Of a DNA stretch of 6,913 bases, positions 6,408-6,913 are shown in pieces. The DNA is from Firmicutes bacterium UBA1535 (GTDB taxonomy: Bacteria > Bacillota > Clostridia > Tissierellales > Sedimentibacteraceae). Each line of letters opens with the position of its first letter. The stretch's first letter is position 1. The stretch spans positions 1 through 6,913 of the forward strand of contig DCPV01000233.1 in assembly GCA_002323775.1 (NCBI GenBank), in the 5' to 3' direction. Below the pieces are notes generated by a model. That model ran no database searches and had not been told where the DNA came from. It saw only the letters and a list, made by a program, of their open reading frames with translations. Both the position numbers and the translations under genes were made by a program.

Positions 6408-6459
6408 GCATATTATACGCATATTATACCAAGTCTTAGGTATAAGACTTTATCGTCCT
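6403..6459 (-). promoter_or_regulatory. Antiterminator pairing segments of the pyr leader
   Basis: AGGACG (6459-6454) can pair with CGUCUU (6408-6403), which contains most of the terminator 5' arm, so this fold and the terminator exclude each other. The upstream arm is also part of the PyrR hairpin lower stem (AAAGG, 6461-6457), so PyrR binding would release the terminator. A local hairpin AAGUCUUA-UACC-UAAGACUU (6450-6431) fits inside this antiterminator. The pairings come from the sequence; the switch is inferred from the known Bacillus subtilis pyr mechanism. Confidence 0.6.
6407..6428 (-). repeat. Tandem 11-bp direct repeat in the pyr leader
   Basis: TATAATATGCG occurs twice head to tail on the minus strand (6428-6418 and 6417-6407). 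The second copy runs into the 5' arm of the terminator. Each copy contains a perfect TATAAT; the first is preceded by TGG, giving an extended -10 form. Confidence 0.9.
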
Positions 6460-6490
6460 TTTGAGCCTCTCTGTGCTTAATTAAAGGTAC
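6455..6490 (-). promoter_or_regulatory. PyrR-binding hairpin (anti-antiterminator) of the pyr leader
   Basis: The minus strand at 6477-6464 reads AGCACAGAGAGGCT, close to the PyrR consensus ARUCCNGNGAGGYU (12 of 14 positions) and containing the diagnostic CAGAGAGG loop. AGC/GCU and C/G can pair with a bulged A. A lower stem forms between CCUUU (6487-6483) and AAAGG (6461-6457), extended by GU/AC. With UMP-bound PyrR this hairpin should hold the antiterminator arm and cause termination. No pyrR gene is in the window, so the regulator must be encoded elsewhere. Confidence 0.8.
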
Positions 6491-6494
6491 TTAT

Positions 6495-6530
6495 CCTAAA
6501 TATAATAATATAGTTTATATCATATGTCAA
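6495..6530 (-). promoter_or_regulatory. Housekeeping sigma-A type promoter of the HutD-family-pyr operon
   Basis: On the minus strand TTGACA (6530-6525) is a perfect -35 box and TATTAT (6507-6502) a five-of-six -10 box, with an optimal 17-bp spacer. The start should fall near 6495, giving an RNA beginning with G and a leader of about 210 nt that holds the PyrR hairpin and terminator. Several A-tracts lie just upstream and may act as an UP element. Confidence 0.88.
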
Positions 6531-6540
6531 CTATTTTTTC

Positions 6541-6581
6541 TTGCAAATTTTTCTATATTTTTCCTATAATCTTTTTTGCAA
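6541..6581 (-). repeat. Inverted repeat TTGCAAA/TTTGCAA upstream of the pyr promoter
   Basis: TTGCAAA at 6541-6547 and TTTGCAA at 6575-6581 are perfect 7-bp complements with centres 34 bp apart, the nearer one 10 bp upstream of the -35 box. Runs of five or six A on the minus strand lie between and beside the arms. It could be a bipartite regulator site or chance in AT-rich DNA. Confidence 0.3.
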
Positions 6582-6640
6582 CATTTTTAATATTGTAACC
6601 AGTTTTTATTTTTTTATTATAACTTAAATGTTAAATAGTA

Positions 6641-6656
6641 AAAAATTATAATTTTT
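6641..6656 (-). terminator. Weak A/T-only hairpin after the S41-family gene
   Basis: AAAAATTATAATTTTT is a perfect 16-bp palindrome, 16 nt after the stop codon of the upstream gene. On the transcript it ends in a U-run. With no G-C pair the stem is weak, but nothing better separates this gene from the pyr promoter. Confidence 0.3.
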
Positions 6657-6672
6657 ATTAATATTAAAGCAA

Positions 6673-6913
6673 TCAATCATTTAAGACATACTCTAAAACA
6701 ATATCTCTTTCGTTTATGTAATCATCTATAGAAGGACTTAATAATACGTCTGGTATAAATGAGTTCATTTCATTTATTTTATAATTAAATACTTTACTAT
6801 GCTCAAAGTACTTGGTACTGTATTGGACAGGCAATTCAGAATTTGGCAGATTAAAGCTTCTTATATCTCCATAGCAGTCTATTGCTCCACCGCTAGGTTC
6901 ACCAATATAAATA
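6673..6913 (-). CDS. S41-type peptidase-like protein, C-terminal fragment (cut by window edge)
   Basis: The last 79 residues of a protein are visible, ending at TGA 6675-6673. They read from IYIGEPSGGAIDCYGD, through FNLPNSELPVQYSTKYFE and FIPDVLLSPS, to DDYINERDIVLEYVLND. This pattern (a GEPSGG turn, a beta strand with LPNS...YSTKYF, an IPD motif, then a DYI..RD.VLE helix) matches the end of S41 (C-terminal processing peptidase-like) proteins from clostridia. The catalytic Ser and Lys would lie upstream, outside the window, so activity and any PDZ domain or signal peptide cannot be judged. It is co-directional with the pyr operon but separated from it by about 140 bp and a strong new promoter, so it is probably a separate unit. 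Confidence 0.7.
   Translation of the reverse strand, partial: IYIGEPSGGAIDCYGDIRSFNLPNSELPVQYSTKYFEHSKVFNYKINEMNSFIPDVLLSPSIDDYINERDIVLEYVLND

Noticed and set aside
6349..6423. Possible leader peptide: a 24-codon frame starting at the first tandem-repeat ATG, and a 13-codon frame from the second.
   Set aside because: No Shine-Dalgarno is present and the frame runs through the terminator stem. A PyrR hairpin already explains the regulation, so an E. coli pyrBI-like leader peptide is not needed.
6285..6672. Mobile element, CRISPR array, tRNA or additional small gene in the gap between the S41-family gene and the HutD-family gene.
   Set aside because: No spaced repeats, no long terminal repeats, no cloverleaf and no frame with a good ribosome binding site. 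The stretch is explained by a promoter and attenuator leader.

Overview
The window is AT-rich, with strong AGGAGG-type ribosome binding sites, one TTG start, a PyrR-type RNA regulatory site and a clostridial-style pyr gene set. This suggests a low-GC Gram-positive anaerobe of the class Clostridia (Bacillota). The genus cannot be fixed from the sequence alone. Every real gene lies on the minus strand, so transcription runs from high to low coordinates.

Reading in the direction of transcription: (1) 6913-6673 is the C-terminal end of an S41-type peptidase. (2) 6672-6285 is a non-coding control region. It holds a sigma-A type promoter (TTGACA, 17 bp, TATTAT) and a transcribed leader of about 210 nt. 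The leader contains a PyrR-binding loop, alternative pairing segments, an 11-bp tandem repeat and an intrinsic terminator. (3) 6284-5658 encodes a HutD/Ves-family protein, an unexpected first gene. (4) 5657-5572 is an intergenic stretch with a hairpin and a second, full-consensus PyrR-binding loop directly against the pyrB Shine-Dalgarno. (5) 5571 to 1 carries pyrB-pyrI-pyrC-pyrF-pyrK-pyrD and the first 24 codons of pyrE.

Together the pyr genes encode every step from carbamoyl phosphate plus aspartate to UMP: aspartate carbamoyltransferase (PyrB catalytic, PyrI regulatory), dihydroorotase (PyrC), the NAD-linked class 1B dihydroorotate dehydrogenase (PyrD plus the Fe-S/flavin subunit PyrK), orotate phosphoribosyltransferase (PyrE, cut by the window edge) and OMP decarboxylase (PyrF). 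Carbamoyl-phosphate synthase (carAB) and pyrR are not in the window.

The pyr enzymes are ordinary. The points worth attention are the regulation and the passenger gene. There appear to be two PyrR sites with different architecture: a classical transcription attenuator ahead of the HutD-family gene, and a site at pyrB with no terminator that looks suited to translational repression. The HutD-family gene sits between them. Smaller oddities are a hairpin between the Shine-Dalgarno and start codon of pyrD, a TTG start for pyrK, a perfect 10-bp inverted repeat before pyrF, and two extra segments in PyrC.
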